NCBI GenBank assembly: GCA_017555805.1
Contig: JAFZFR010000036.1
Location: forward strand, 1 to 53,871
Length of the DNA stretch: 53,871 nt
Source of the DNA: Alistipes sp.
GTDB lineage: Bacteria; Bacteroidota; Bacteroidia; Bacteroidales; Rikenellaceae
Direction: 5' to 3'
Shown: piece by piece, positions 43,988 through 53,450 of the stretch
Layout: each line of letters starts with the position of its first letter
Numbering within the stretch: position 1 is the stretch's first letter
Program-made: the position numbers and the translations under genes
Notes under the pieces: model-generated
Databases searched by the model: none
Seen by the model: only the letters and a program-made list of their open reading frames with translations
Told to the model about the DNA's origin: nothing

Positions 43988-44704
43988 ATGAAACCCATCC
44001 TAACAATCATATTCACCTTTCTCATTTCGTTGGGCTATGCCCAACGAAAAGGGAATGAGCGCGGCTATTGGAAAGATGTACCAGTAGAGAATGTCGAAAT
44101 GATGACTCCTGCAATTTTAAAACAAAAGTTCTGGTCGAGGAGTAATTGGTGTTATTGCGGAAGTGATGAGTGGTTTGTTAAAGATGGTGTTTTGATGCAG
44201 TCTAGATTCGTATATTACTCGGATTATCATATAATTGATGTGGGCTTTGCTAGAGATTTAGAAGGAGTAGAAATTAGCGAAGATGTATTAGAGTATCCTG
44301 CTGGAAATGTTTTATATATCGGAAAAAATTCTATGACACGATATATATATAATACATTGATTCCAGAACCTTTTATGGAGAAATCAGTAATTCCACATAG
44401 TGACAATATAATACTTTTCCTTGATACCAAAGATTTAATGTTGTATTTGTGTACTTCTGAATATAGAACAGACGGTAAATCATTTAAGGTGGATATGTTC
44501 TATAATTGCAGTATTGAGTATATTGTATGGGCTGAAATTCACTATTGCATTACTACAACCCATTTCACAATTCTCGATAGAGTAAATTATCCTCCTGTTG
44601 AGATAACCGATACTTTCTGCCCCGCACCGCAAAATCCCGATAGGCGAATAACGCTTCCTTTTCCCGAAATAAAACAAAGGAAATATAGACGAGTTAATAA
44701 ATAA
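43988..44704 (+). CDS. AT-rich secreted protein of unknown function
   Basis: 238 aa with signal peptide MKPILTIIFTFLISLGYAQ. The body is rich in Tyr, Trp and Cys (FWSRSNWCYCGSDEWF) and hydrophobic strand-like segments (YIVWAEIHYCITTTHFTILD). No known domain is recognised. The codon use is noticeably AT-rich compared with the neighbours, hinting at later arrival. It lies 89 nt after the transferase gene and ends in a terminator. Confidence 0.7.
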   Translation: MKPILTIIFTFLISLGYAQRKGNERGYWKDVPVENVEMMTPAILKQKFWSRSNWCYCGSDEWFVKDGVLMQSRFVYYSDYHIIDVGFARDLEGVEISEDVLEYPAGNVLYIGKNSMTRYIYNTLIPEPFMEKSVIPHSDNIILFLDTKDLMLYLCTSEYRTDGKSFKVDMFYNCSIEYIVWAEIHYCITTTHFTILDRVNYPPVEITDTFCPAPQNPDRRITLPFPEIKQRKYRRVNK

Positions 44705-44705
44705 C

Positions 44706-44741
44706 AACAAAGGGTTACACCAAATAGTGTAACCCTTTGTT
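44706..44741. terminator. bidirectional terminator
   Basis: Perfect 15-bp stem AACAAAGGGTTACAC / GTGTAACCCTTTGTT with loop CAAATA, between the orphan gene and the convergent H1-like gene. Confidence 0.88.
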
Positions 44742-44758
44742 ATTGGTAGATGAACAAA

Positions 44759-44935
44759 TTACTTCTTTGCCTCTTCTACTGATACCTTGCGGAACTCCTT
44801 CAAGAGCTTAGAAAGCTCCAACGCAGCCTTGCGTGCACGAGTACCAGCAGCCTTGTTGTTCTTCTCTACCTGTGCAGCAGCATTCTCCTGAAAAAGCTCG
44901 ATCTGAGCATTGATCTGATCAACGATGTTCTTCAT
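44759..44935 (-). CDS. histone H1-like small protein
   Basis: 58 aa: MKNIVDQINAQIELFQENAA, then a Lys/Ala/Arg-rich helix (NNKAAGTRARKAALELSKLL) and a tail ending EEAKK. It matches the small histone-like proteins found across Bacteroidetes. It is probably a DNA-binding nucleoid component. Minus-strand promoter box TATATTTG at 44974-44967, with TTTG about 21 nt upstream. Too short for many gene callers. Confidence 0.85.
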   Translation of the reverse strand: MKNIVDQINAQIELFQENAAAQVEKNNKAAGTRARKAALELSKLLKEFRKVSVEEAKK

Positions 44936-45108
44936 AACTACAAATTTTATTGGTTTGATATTTTTGCAAATATAGACATTTTTCTAATATCCAAACAAAT
45001 TCCACGAAAAAAAGTTGCTAAAAATGTGTATTATACGATGTTGTGGCGTTTTATCACCCGTAGGTGGCATATTTTTTGACCCTTTGAGGTGTGTTTCAAT
45101 TCATTTAT

Positions 45109-46224
45109 ATGCGACGCTATATTCCCATAATCCTATCGCTGACAACGCTGTTTGTCACAGGATGCCGACACCACCGAAAGCCCCACACGCCCACCCCTCC
45201 ACTCTCCGTCGAGGTGGCACAGGCAAGGGCTGATTCGGTTGCCCTGCGCTATGAGTTCACAACTCACCTCGAGAGCGGCTTCGATGCCGTTATCCAGCCT
45301 CGCGTGAATGGTTATCTGCTGCAATCTTACTTGCGGGCGGGCCGACCTGTCAAGCGGGGCGAGTTGTTGTTCGTTATAGACGCCAATCTACTCAACACCT
45401 CACTACTATCGGCCGAGGCCCAACTGCGCTCTGCCGAGGCAAAGGAGGTCGAAGCACGCAAAAACTATGAGCGCGCCATGCCACTCGCCGAACTCAACGC
45501 CATCAGCCGAACGCAGATGGATGAGTACGAGGCGACCTACATCGCCGCCCAGCAGTCGGTCAAGGCGGTACGCCAGCAGGTGCAGAGCGCCCGTTTGCAG
45601 GTGGGCTACACCCGCATCTACTCCCCCATCAATGGCATCGCCGCCGCCACAGATGCACACATAGGCGACTATGTGGGTGAGGGCACGCAGTTCTCGACCC
45701 TCACGACCATATCCAATATGGACTCACTGAAGGCAGAGTTGTCGCTGCCGACGGCAATCTATCTGCAAGCCATCGAGCGAGGGCAGGCGTTGTATGACAA
45801 CCGTAACCTACTCTCCAACATCACTTTATATCTCGACGACGGCACACGATACGAGTATCAGGGCACCTACGATTACACTCGCCAGAGCATCTCGCCCAGC
45901 GCTGGAACGCTTACTCTGGTAGTGCTCTTCCCAAACCCCGACTACCGCCTGAAGGTTGGCGAATATGCCCGCATTGAGAGCAATGTGGGTGCGTTACGCC
46001 GCCGCATACTTGTGCCCCAGCAGTCAGTCCAGAGCGTGCAGGGAATAAACTCGGTGTGGGTGATTGACAGCGACAGTACGGCACACTACCGAGAGGTGAA
46101 AATCGGCTCGCCGCAAGGTCGCGATTACATCGTCGAGCAGGGTCTTGCCGAGGGCGAGGTCGTAGCACTTACGGGAGCGCAGAAACTCCACGACGGAATG
46201 AAAGTTATACTAAAAAACAAGTAG
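45109..46224 (+). CDS. RND efflux periplasmic adaptor (MFP), lipoprotein
   Basis: 371 aa starting at MRRYIPIILSLTTLFVTGC (lipobox Cys19); the start at 45091 would add six residues. Layout of membrane-fusion proteins: beta-barrel/lipoyl halves (VIQPRVNGYLLQSYLRAGRPVKRGELLFVID), a helical hairpin (SLLSAEAQLRSAEAKEVEARKNYERA ... AYIAAQQSVKAVRQQVQSARLQV), then GYTRIYSPINGIAAATDAHIGDYVGEG and a C-terminal barrel. It bridges the inner-membrane pump and the outer-membrane channel. Its stop is 2 nt before the fused pump gene, so they are one operon. No regulator of the TetR/MarR type is adjacent. Confidence 0.93.
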   Translation: MRRYIPIILSLTTLFVTGCRHHRKPHTPTPPLSVEVAQARADSVALRYEFTTHLESGFDAVIQPRVNGYLLQSYLRAGRPVKRGELLFVIDANLLNTSLLSAEAQLRSAEAKEVEARKNYERAMPLAELNAISRTQMDEYEATYIAAQQSVKAVRQQVQSARLQVGYTRIYSPINGIAAATDAHIGDYVGEGTQFSTLTTISNMDSLKAELSLPTAIYLQAIERGQALYDNRNLLSNITLYLDDGTRYEYQGTYDYTRQSISPSAGTLTLVVLFPNPDYRLKVGEYARIESNVGALRRRILVPQQSVQSVQGINSVWVIDSDSTAHYREVKIGSPQGRDYIVEQGLAEGEVVALTGAQKLHDGMKVILKNK

Positions 46225-46226
46225 TT

Positions 46227-49200
46227 ATGGGTGAGTTTTTTATTCGACGCCCCGTCTTTGCCATCTCAATCGCTCTGGCAATGACCCTGATGGGTGTGGT
46301 TGCGCTTTTCAACCTCTCGATTGAGCAATACCCCAACATCACGCCGCCCGTGGTGCAGGTCTCGGCAACCTATGTGGGTGCTGATGCCGTCACGGTGAAC
46401 AACTCGGTCGCCACACCACTGGCGCAGGGCGTTATGGGCGTGAGCGATATGCTCTATATGCAGACCACCAGCGCGAGCGACGGCACGATGAATATGCAGG
46501 TGACATTCGACATTGGCTCCTCGCCCGATATGGACGCTATCTTCACGCAGAATAATGTTGCCGCCGCCACCGCCCAACTACCGCAGGCCGTAACCCAGCA
46601 GGGCGTTGTTACGCGCAAGAGCGATACGGGTTTCCTGATGGTCTATGCTCTGGCAAGCGATGGGCGCTACGATGATGAATTCCTATCGAATTACGCCTCT
46701 ATCAACCTCGAAAATAGCATCGCCAAGATTAATGGCGTGGGCAAGGTGGATATTATGGGCGCGGGCAACTACGCAATGCGAATATGGATTAAGCCCGACC
46801 GACTGCACTACTACTCGCTACCGCTGGAGCAGGTGGTGGAGGCTGTCCGCACCCAGAGTGCGCTCTACCCTGCGGGCAAGTTCGGGGCTTCGCCCGCCGC
46901 CGACGATGTTGTCTATACCTACACCGCCATTCTCCCGCCGCAAATCTCCACTGCCGAGGAGTTCTCGCAGATTATCATCTCACTCGACGAGCAGGGTCGC
47001 GAGGTGAGTCTTGCCGATGTGGCTGATGTGGAGTTGGGCAGCCAGGTCTATAATGTGAGTTCGCTCTTTGGCGAGCGCCCCTCGACGATGATTGTAGTCT
47101 ATCAGTCGCCAGGCAGCAATGCTGTGGAGGTTGGTGATCAGGTGAAGGCTATCATTAGCGAGATGGAAGAAAAATTCCCCGACGGCATCGAGATTTACAC
47201 CATCGTGGACTCAACAGAGAATATCAAGGGAGGAGTCAAGGATATAATCCGCACGCTCATTATCGCACTGGTGCTGGTCATCGTGATTATCTACCTCTTT
47301 CTGCAAAACTGGCGAGCAACGCTCATTCCACTGATAGCCATTCCCGTGTCGCTCATCGGCACTTTTATGGTCTTTCCATTGCTGGGTTTCTCGCTCAATG
47401 TCATCTCGTTGCTGGGTATGGTGCTTGCGATTGGACTTGTTGTGGATGATGCTATCGTGGTGGTAGAGGCTGTGCAGGCAAGCATCGAGAGCGGTTTAAG
47501 TCCCGTTGATGCAACGATTAACGCGATGCGTAAGGTATCGTCGCCGATTATTGCAACAACCGTAGTGCTTTTGGCGGTATTTATCCCTGTGTCGTTTACG
47601 GGTGGTATTACGGGCTTGTTGTTTCAGCAGTTCGCCATTACGATAGCCGTCGCCATAGCATTCTCGGCATTCAATGCCCTAACGCTCTCGCCCGCGCTGG
47701 CGGCTCTGCTTCTGCGCCCCGAGAAGAGGCGCGAGCGAGGCTTCTTTGCGGCGTTCAATCGTTGGTTTAATGCAACGATGAAGCGTTACGATAACTTCAC
47801 CACTACTCTTGTCACCCACACCGCCCGCACATTGATTTTCGTTGTGGCTATGCTTGTGGCGATTGGCGTTGGATGGAAATTTCTCCCTACGGGCTTTCTG
47901 CCCGCCGAGGATCAGGGTTATGTGATGGTGATGGTCTCAACACCCGAGGCATCCTCGCTGCAAACCACACTGAAGGCTATGCAGCACACCGAGGCGATTG
48001 TTGCCGCGCGAGATGATGTGGAGTACACCGCTCTGGCGGCGGGATATAATATGATGGCGGGCATAAGTTCTCCATCAAGCGGAATCATCTTCGTGATGTT
48101 AAAGGATTTCTCACAACGCAAACTCTCGGCGATGCAGATTGCCGCGCAACTCACCGAGGAGTTGTATGTCGCCGTTCCCGAGGCGGAGTGCTACGCTTTT
48201 ATACCGCCCTCGATTCCTGGCCTGGGCACTACGGCGGGCATCACGCTTGAGGTGCAGGACCTGGAGGGTCGTGGTACGGCGTACCTTATGGAGCAGACCA
48301 CGAAGTTTATGTCCGCCCTGCGCGAGGAGTCCACTATCGCATCGGTCTCTACGCAGTTCAATGCCGACACACCCCAGCGCCTTATAGAGATTCGCAAGCG
48401 TCAGGCGATGAGCGAGGGCGTGGAGTTGAGCGACATATACTCTGCCCTCTCGACCTACCTCGGCGGCGAGTATATCGGTCAGTTTAACCGCTTCGGCAAA
48501 CTATATCAGACCTACATCCAGGCCTCTGCCGACAGGCGCGCCAATGCGAGTGCGATAAATAGTTACTTCGTGCAGAACGGCAAGGGAGAGAGCGTTCCGC
48601 TGGCGGCGTTTGTCGATGTGAAGGATACCGTGGGCGTGGAGTACATCACGCAATTCAACCTCTACGAGTCCATCTCGCTGACCGTCACACCCACCGAGAA
48701 GGCTTCGACGGGCGATGTGATGAAATCCATCAAGGACATTGCCGTAAAGCAACTCCCCGACGATGTGGGCTATGCGTGGAGCGGCACCTCGTTTCAGGAG
48801 GCGAACGCCTCAAAGAGTGGCGCCTATGTCTATCTGCTTGCGCTGATGTTCGTTTTTCTGGCGTTGGCGGCGTTATACAATAGTTGGGGCTTGCCGCTGG
48901 CTATCCTGATGAGTGTACCTGCGGCTGTGGTGGGCGCGCTGGTGGCGACCATTGCGGCACACTTTGCAAATTCCCTGTATGAGAATAATATTTACCTTCA
49001 AATATCTATCGTTATGCTTATCGGTCTGGCGGCGAAGAATGCTATTTTGGTGGTCGAGTACGCCGATACCACCTACCGAACCACGCCCAATATCTCGCTT
49101 GCCGAGGCGGCTATGATTGCCGCAAGGGAGCGTGTGCGACCTATCATTATGACCGCCTTCGCCTTCATTCTGGGCGTTATGCCGTTGGTCTTTGCCTCGG

Positions 49201-50714
49201 GCATATACTCTACGGCACGAAATATTATGGGCGTTGCGCTGGTTGGCGGAATGTTACTCGCTACGGCGGTGGGTATCTTCCTCTACCCCGCTACATTCTA
49301 CCTCGTTGCCAAGTGGGGTCGCATCGAGAGTCACAAGAGCACCATCGTAGCGCTCATTGTTGGCGCAACACTGCTCGTCTCGTGCGCCAAACCGCTGGAG
49401 AGCCCCGAGATGGATATTCCGCAGAATTATCTCTTTAAGGATGCTGTGGTGGATGCCGACGAGGAGTTGGAGGGTGAATGGTGGCTGATGTATAACGACC
49501 CCACGCTAAATGCACTCATCCGTCAGGCGCTTCAGCAGAACCGCAACCTCGCCATCGCCGCCACCAAGATAGAGTCGGCGCGCTATGCTCTCTCGCAGGC
49601 GCAGGCGGCATTTCTGCCCAGTCTGGAGTTGGCGTTAAGTGGCGAGGTGAAGGGCATAAAGTCTGCGAGGGAGTATGAGTTCGCGTTGCAACCCACCGCC
49701 TCGTGGAATGTATCTCTGTTCGGTGCTCTGCGACATACTCGGCGTGAGGCGCGTGCAAATATTCTATCATCGGAGTGGGCTTATCGAGGCGTGCAACTAT
49801 CGCTCACTAAGGAGGTCGCTGCCGCCTACTACACTCTGCGCGAGGGTCAGGAGTGCCTATCGATTGCCGAGCAGAGCCTTGCCCTACGCAAGCAGCAGGC
49901 GCAACTCATCGAGCAGATGGCGGCGCAGGGCTTCTCTACGGGGTTGGATTTAGACCAGGCGTTGAGCCTTGTCTATTCAGCCGAGGCGGATGTGGCGCAG
50001 TATCGGCGCGCTGTGGTGCAGAGTAAGTTTTCGCTATCAACACTGCTGGGTGAGACTCCGCAACTCGACCTGCAAGTCGCCAACTCTCTCTCGGTGGCTG
50101 ACCTTCCGCAGGGCGTCACAATCGGCTTGCCAAGTACGCTTATAACGCGCCGACCCGACATTATGCAGTCCTACTATGAGTTGCAAGCCGCCGCCGCGCG
50201 TGTAGGCGTTGCACATAGCAACCGCTTCCCCTCTATTGCGCTGACGGGCGAAGGTGGCGGAATGAGCAACTCCGCAAAAAACCTCTTTTCGCAGGGCTAC
50301 TGGGCGTGGGGTGCGGCGGCATCGGTGTCGCAAACGCTCTTCTCATTCAACCGCCTTAAGCGTGCCGAGCAGATAGCGCGGTCGAACTACAAGGCTGCCG
50401 TTTTGAGTTATGAGGAGCAGATTTTGGAGGCTTTACAAGATGTGGAGTCGGCGTTGATTGCAATCTCTACATACGATGATCAGATTGAGCGCTACAACTC
50501 CTTTGTGGAGGCAAACCGCCGCATCGCCACTCTCACTCGCGCCCTGTATGATGGCGGAATGGCGAACTACTTGGATGTAATCTCCACCGAGCAGACCTGG
50601 TACGCCTCGCGCCTAACGCTCTGCACGCTCGTTGCGCAACAATACATCAACTACGCCACTTTGGCTATGGCGCTGGGCGATTGGTCGCGCGAAGAGTTGC
50701 AGATTGAGAAATAA
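46227..50714 (+). CDS. fused RND efflux permease and outer-membrane factor (AcrB-like + TolC/OprM-like)
   Basis: 1495 aa, about 450 longer than an AcrB-type permease. Residues 1-1035 are a complete HAE1-type RND pump: FFIRRPVFAISIALAMTLMGVVAL at the N-terminus, two sets of six membrane helices and large periplasmic loops, with GLVVDDAIVVVEA carrying the proton-relay Asp pair. Residues 1037-1495 are a complete OprM/NodT-type outer-membrane factor: EWWLMYNDPTLNALIRQALQQNRNLAIAATKIESARY, then the repeat half SRFPSIALTGEGG. The two parts are joined at His1036-Lys1037, exactly where a separate factor would begin; a lipobox LLVSC puts Cys1053 where its lipid anchor would be. No stop or frameshift separates them in the given sequence. 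Confidence 0.9.
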   Translation: MGEFFIRRPVFAISIALAMTLMGVVALFNLSIEQYPNITPPVVQVSATYVGADAVTVNNSVATPLAQGVMGVSDMLYMQTTSASDGTMNMQVTFDIGSSPDMDAIFTQNNVAAATAQLPQAVTQQGVVTRKSDTGFLMVYALASDGRYDDEFLSNYASINLENSIAKINGVGKVDIMGAGNYAMRIWIKPDRLHYYSLPLEQVVEAVRTQSALYPAGKFGASPAADDVVYTYTAILPPQISTAEEFSQIIISLDEQGREVSLADVADVELGSQVYNVSSLFGERPSTMIVVYQSPGSNAVEVGDQVKAIISEMEEKFPDGIEIYTIVDSTENIKGGVKDIIRTLIIALVLVIVIIYLFLQNWRATLIPLIAIPVSLIGTFMVFPLLGFSLNVISLLGMVLAIGLVVDDAIVVVEAVQASIESGLSPVDATINAMRKVSSPIIATTVVLLAVFIPVSFTGGITGLLFQQFAITIAVAIAFSAFNALTLSPALAALLLRPEKRRERGFFAAFNRWFNATMKRYDNFTTTLVTHTARTLIFVVAMLVAIGVGWKFLPTGFLPAEDQGYVMVMVSTPEASSLQTTLKAMQHTEAIVAARDDVEYTALAAGYNMMAGISSPSSGIIFVMLKDFSQRKLSAMQIAAQLTEELYVAVPEAECYAFIPPSIPGLGTTAGITLEVQDLEGRGTAYLMEQTTKFMSALREESTIASVSTQFNADTPQRLIEIRKRQAMSEGVELSDIYSALSTYLGGEYIGQFNRFGKLYQTYIQASADRRANASAINSYFVQNGKGESVPLAAFVDVKDTVGVEYITQFNLYESISLTVTPTEKASTGDVMKSIKDIAVKQLPDDVGYAWSGTSFQEANASKSGAYVYLLALMFVFLALAALYNSWGLPLAILMSVPAAVVGALVATIAAHFANSLYENNIYLQISIVMLIGLAAKNAILVVEYADTTYRTTPNISLAEAAMIAARERVRPIIMTAFAFILGVMPLVFASGIYSTARNIMGVALVGGMLLATAVGIFLYPATFYLVAKWGRIESHKSTIVALIVGATLLVSCAKPLESPEMDIPQNYLFKDAVVDADEELEGEWWLMYNDPTLNALIRQALQQNRNLAIAATKIESARYALSQAQAAFLPSLELALSGEVKGIKSAREYEFALQPTASWNVSLFGALRHTRREARANILSSEWAYRGVQLSLTKEVAAAYYTLREGQECLSIAEQSLALRKQQAQLIEQMAAQGFSTGLDLDQALSLVYSAEADVAQYRRAVVQSKFSLSTLLGETPQLDLQVANSLSVADLPQGVTIGLPSTLITRRPDIMQSYYELQAAAARVGVAHSNRFPSIALTGEGGGMSNSAKNLFSQGYWAWGAAASVSQTLFSFNRLKRAEQIARSNYKAAVLSYEEQILEALQDVESALIAISTYDDQIERYNSFVEANRRIATLTRALYDGGMANYLDVISTEQTWYASRLTLCTLVAQQYINYATLAMALGDWSREELQIEK

Positions 50715-50718
50715 GTTG

Positions 50719-50726
50719 TAAATTTG
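50719..50726 (+). promoter_or_regulatory. -7 box before small Cys-rich gene
   Basis: TAAATTTG, 16 nt before the ATG at 50742; no clear -33 element. Confidence 0.4.
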
Positions 50727-50741
50727 TCAAAAAGATTGAAC

Positions 50742-50900
50742 ATGAACTGGCAAAACATAGCCGTAGGCATCATCTTCGTCGCCGTGGTCGCGTGGCTCAT
50801 CAGGGCTCTATGCCGAGCCATCACCACGCGCCGTTACTCGCGCTGCTCATCGTGCGACGATGCTTCGTGCCCATACAAGAAGGGCAAATCGAATGAATAG
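50742..50900 (+). CDS. FeoB-associated-type Cys-rich membrane protein
   Basis: 52 aa: an N-terminal membrane helix (IAVGIIFVAVVAWLIRALC), then a basic stretch and a Cys cluster (RCSSCDDASCPYKK). It matches the small FeoB-associated Cys-rich proteins found after feoAB. No feoA or feoB is in this window, so it is an orphan here; metal binding is inferred. It lies 27 nt after the fused pump gene. Confidence 0.75.
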   Translation: MNWQNIAVGIIFVAVVAWLIRALCRAITTRRYSRCSSCDDASCPYKKGKSNE

Positions 50901-50904
50901 AAAA

Positions 50905-50936
50905 AGGGCTGCCACAACTCTCGGTTGGACAGCCCT
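50905..50936 (-). terminator. terminator of AspT-type transporter gene
   Basis: AGGGCTG / CAGCCCT outer stem with inner CAAC/GTTG pairing. The minus strand continues into TTTTTC, so it acts on the transporter transcript. Confidence 0.8.
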
Positions 50937-50942
50937 CAATCT

Positions 50943-52610
50943 TTACGCTACCATCAATATCAGCAACTGTGCGGTCAGAACGCGGAGGAACATAACCACT
51001 GGATAAACCGTTGCGTAACCTACCGCAGGCATATCGTTTCCTGCCGTAGCGTTGGCGTATCCCAATGCTGGTGGGTCGGTGACGCTACCCGCCATAAGAC
51101 CCATCAATGTGTAGTAGTTCATCTTAAACTTCAATCGTGCGAACAGACCCACAATCAAGAGTGGCAACATTGTGATGATGACACCATAGCCAATCCATCG
51201 GTAACCGCCGCCCACAATAGCATCCACAAAACCATCTCCAGCACCGATACCTACCGCCGCAAGGAACATCGCAAGACCCACCTCGCGAAGCATAAGGTTG
51301 GCACTCATCGTTGTGTAAGTCACCAAGTGGAAGTGAGGACCAAAGCGACCAATCAGGATAGCGATGATAAGCGGACCGCCAGCCAAACCGAGTTTCACTG
51401 GCTGTGGGATATTCATCAATGGAATAGAACCGAACAACACACCAAGCGCGATACCGAGGAAGATTGTGAGGAGTTGTGGCTCGTTGAGTTTCTTCATCGA
51501 GTTACCCAGCACGCCGGCCACCTGCTCGATAGCCTTCTCCTGACCTACAACCATCACCTTGTCACCAATCTGGAGTTCCATACCCTGATAAGGGATAAGG
51601 TCGATACCAGCACGGTTGATGCGTGTGATGTTGATGTTGTACTTCGTGCGAAGACGAAGGTCCGAAAGTTTCTTTCCGTTGATAGCCGACTTGGTGATAA
51701 CGATACGGCGTGACACGAGTTGTGTTGGTGACTCTACGCCAGTACCCCACTCCTCCTTGGTCATCTCGATAGGCTGACCGAGGAATGCAATCACTGCCTC
51801 GCGGTCCTCTGGAGCACAAATCAGGCGCAACTTCTCACCGATACGCAACTCGCTTGTACCGTCAGCGATGGTGATTGAGCCATCATCGTGCATAATGCGC
51901 GAGATAACGAACGAGCGGTTAATCAACTCACGCAGGTGAGCGATTGTGTGACCCGCCAAGGCGCCGTTTGTGAAGATGACAGAGTGACGCTCAACATTCG
52001 AGTGGTCGGAGTGCATAGCATCCAGAGCCTTGTTCTCCTGCGCGAAATCTACGCGTGTGATGAAACGCACCAGAATGATAGAGGTGATGATACCAACCAC
52101 ACCCAATGGATAGGCAACGGCATAACCCAACGCGATTGTGGGGTCGTTGATGCCCGTTGTGTCGGTGTAAGCCTGCTGTGCCGCACCCAAACCTGGGGTG
52201 TTGGTCACCGCACCCGACATAATACCCACCATTGTAGGCATTGGAGTACCAGTCACAAGATGTATAATATAGGTAATCAGCGCACCGAGCAGAACAACCG
52301 CCGCAGCGCAACTTACCATCTTGATTCCGCCCTCCTTGAACGAAGAGAAGAAACCAGGGCCTACCTGCAAACCGATAGAGAATACAAAGAGAATAAGACC
52401 AAACTCCTTGATGAAGTGAAGTGTGTTGTGGTCAATCGTCATGCCGAAGTGACCGGCAGCGATACCAACGAACAGAATCCAGGTCACACCCAAAGAAATG
52501 CCGCGAAACTTGATTTTGCTCAACATTACGCCGATGGTGATGACCAATGCGAGTACCAGCACCGTGTGTGCGATACCCTCGCCCAAGAATAGCGAGTATA
52601 ACCAATCCAT
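50943..52610 (-). CDS. AspT/YidE/YbjL-family transporter with TrkA-C domains
   Basis: 555 aa. Two membrane halves of about five helices (residues 5-180 and 385-555) each contain the duplicated antiporter motif (GIMSGAVTNTPGLGAAQQAY; MGLMAGSVTDPPALGYANA). Between them are two RCK/TrkA-C modules (ELRIGEKLRLICAPEDREAV; GMELQIGDKVMVVGQEKAIEQV) that bind ligand in the cytoplasm. Known AspT exchanges aspartate and alanine; the substrate here is not readable. Promoter box TATCTTTG on the minus strand at 52654-52647. Confidence 0.9.
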   Translation of the reverse strand: MDWLYSLFLGEGIAHTVLVLALVITIGVMLSKIKFRGISLGVTWILFVGIAAGHFGMTIDHNTLHFIKEFGLILFVFSIGLQVGPGFFSSFKEGGIKMVSCAAAVVLLGALITYIIHLVTGTPMPTMVGIMSGAVTNTPGLGAAQQAYTDTTGINDPTIALGYAVAYPLGVVGIITSIILVRFITRVDFAQENKALDAMHSDHSNVERHSVIFTNGALAGHTIAHLRELINRSFVISRIMHDDGSITIADGTSELRIGEKLRLICAPEDREAVIAFLGQPIEMTKEEWGTGVESPTQLVSRRIVITKSAINGKKLSDLRLRTKYNINITRINRAGIDLIPYQGMELQIGDKVMVVGQEKAIEQVAGVLGNSMKKLNEPQLLTIFLGIALGVLFGSIPLMNIPQPVKLGLAGGPLIIAILIGRFGPHFHLVTYTTMSANLMLREVGLAMFLAAVGIGAGDGFVDAIVGGGYRWIGYGVIITMLPLLIVGLFARLKFKMNYYTLMGLMAGSVTDPPALGYANATAGNDMPAVGYATVYPVVMFLRVLTAQLLILMVA

Positions 52611-52754
52611 AGTAAAAATTATTAACCCTAATTACCTAACTGGGCGCAAAGATAATAATTATTAAATAAATTTAAGAACTCTTTTGCCAAAATTTGCTCT
52701 TTCTTGGAATATTTAGTCATTTTTCGGGGTAAATTCCCGAATATCACTACATAT

Positions 52755-53450
52755 TTAGAATAAAAAACGCTCCACGATGGGTGTCAGCAGAGCCGTCACC
52801 ACACCCATAAGCGCCATAGCAAGACCACTCAAAGCACCCTCTGTCGCTCCCTCCTCAATCGAACGGGCCGTACCGATTCCGTGCGCCGCAGCGCCCATAG
52901 CAAGTCCCGTAGCCGACGCATCCTTGATACGCAACATACGCAGAAAGCGGATGCCGACCACCGCGCCGAAGATACCCGTAAGGAATACAACGACAGATGT
53001 AATAGAGAGGTCGCCGCCGACTCTCTCGCTGATACCTACAGCTATAGGCACAGTCACCGACTTCATCGCAATGGAGTTTTCAATCAACTCTGAAGCGCCC
53101 ATCCAGCGTGCGATATAGACCACGCTCAAGATGCCGACAAGCGAGCCGACCGTTATCGAAGAGAGTATCGCCGTAATCTGTCCACGCATACGCTCCTCCT
53201 GCTCGTAAAGCAGATAGCCGAGCGCCACAACCGACATACCGAGACAGAAATCAAGCACCGAGGTAGCCTCGCGATAAGTCTGATAAGGGATGTTGAAAGC
53301 AACAAGAAAACCTATCATCGCAAGGAAGGTCAGCAGTACTGGATGCAGCAACGCGATGCGGGCACGACGATAGATTGCCGAGCCAGCAGAATAGAAGATT
53401 ACAGTGAATGTAAGCAGCGCTAAAGGCGAAGATATAAACTCTTGTATCAT
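52755..53450 (-). CDS. lrgB: LrgB family protein
   Basis: 231 aa, the family's standard length, with six or seven membrane helices. Signatures: YREATSVLDFCLGMSVVALGYLLYEQ, SVTVPIAVGISERVGGDLSITSVVVFLTGIFGAVVG and AMGAAAHGIGTARSIEEGATEGALSGLAMAL. LrgAB controls murein hydrolase activity or pyruvate uptake in other bacteria. Overlaps lrgA by 4 nt, indicating coupled translation. Confidence 0.93.
   Translation of the reverse strand: MIQEFISSPLALLTFTVIFYSAGSAIYRRARIALLHPVLLTFLAMIGFLVAFNIPYQTYREATSVLDFCLGMSVVALGYLLYEQEERMRGQITAILSSITVGSLVGILSVVYIARWMGASELIENSIAMKSVTVPIAVGISERVGGDLSITSVVVFLTGIFGAVVGIRFLRMLRIKDASATGLAMGAAAHGIGTARSIEEGATEGALSGLAMALMGVVTALLTPIVERFLF

Noticed and set aside
50925..52592. 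Long plus-strand ORFs opposite the AspT-type transporter
   Set aside because: Antisense shadows of a clear membrane transporter; composition rich in His, Thr and Cys is not protein-like.
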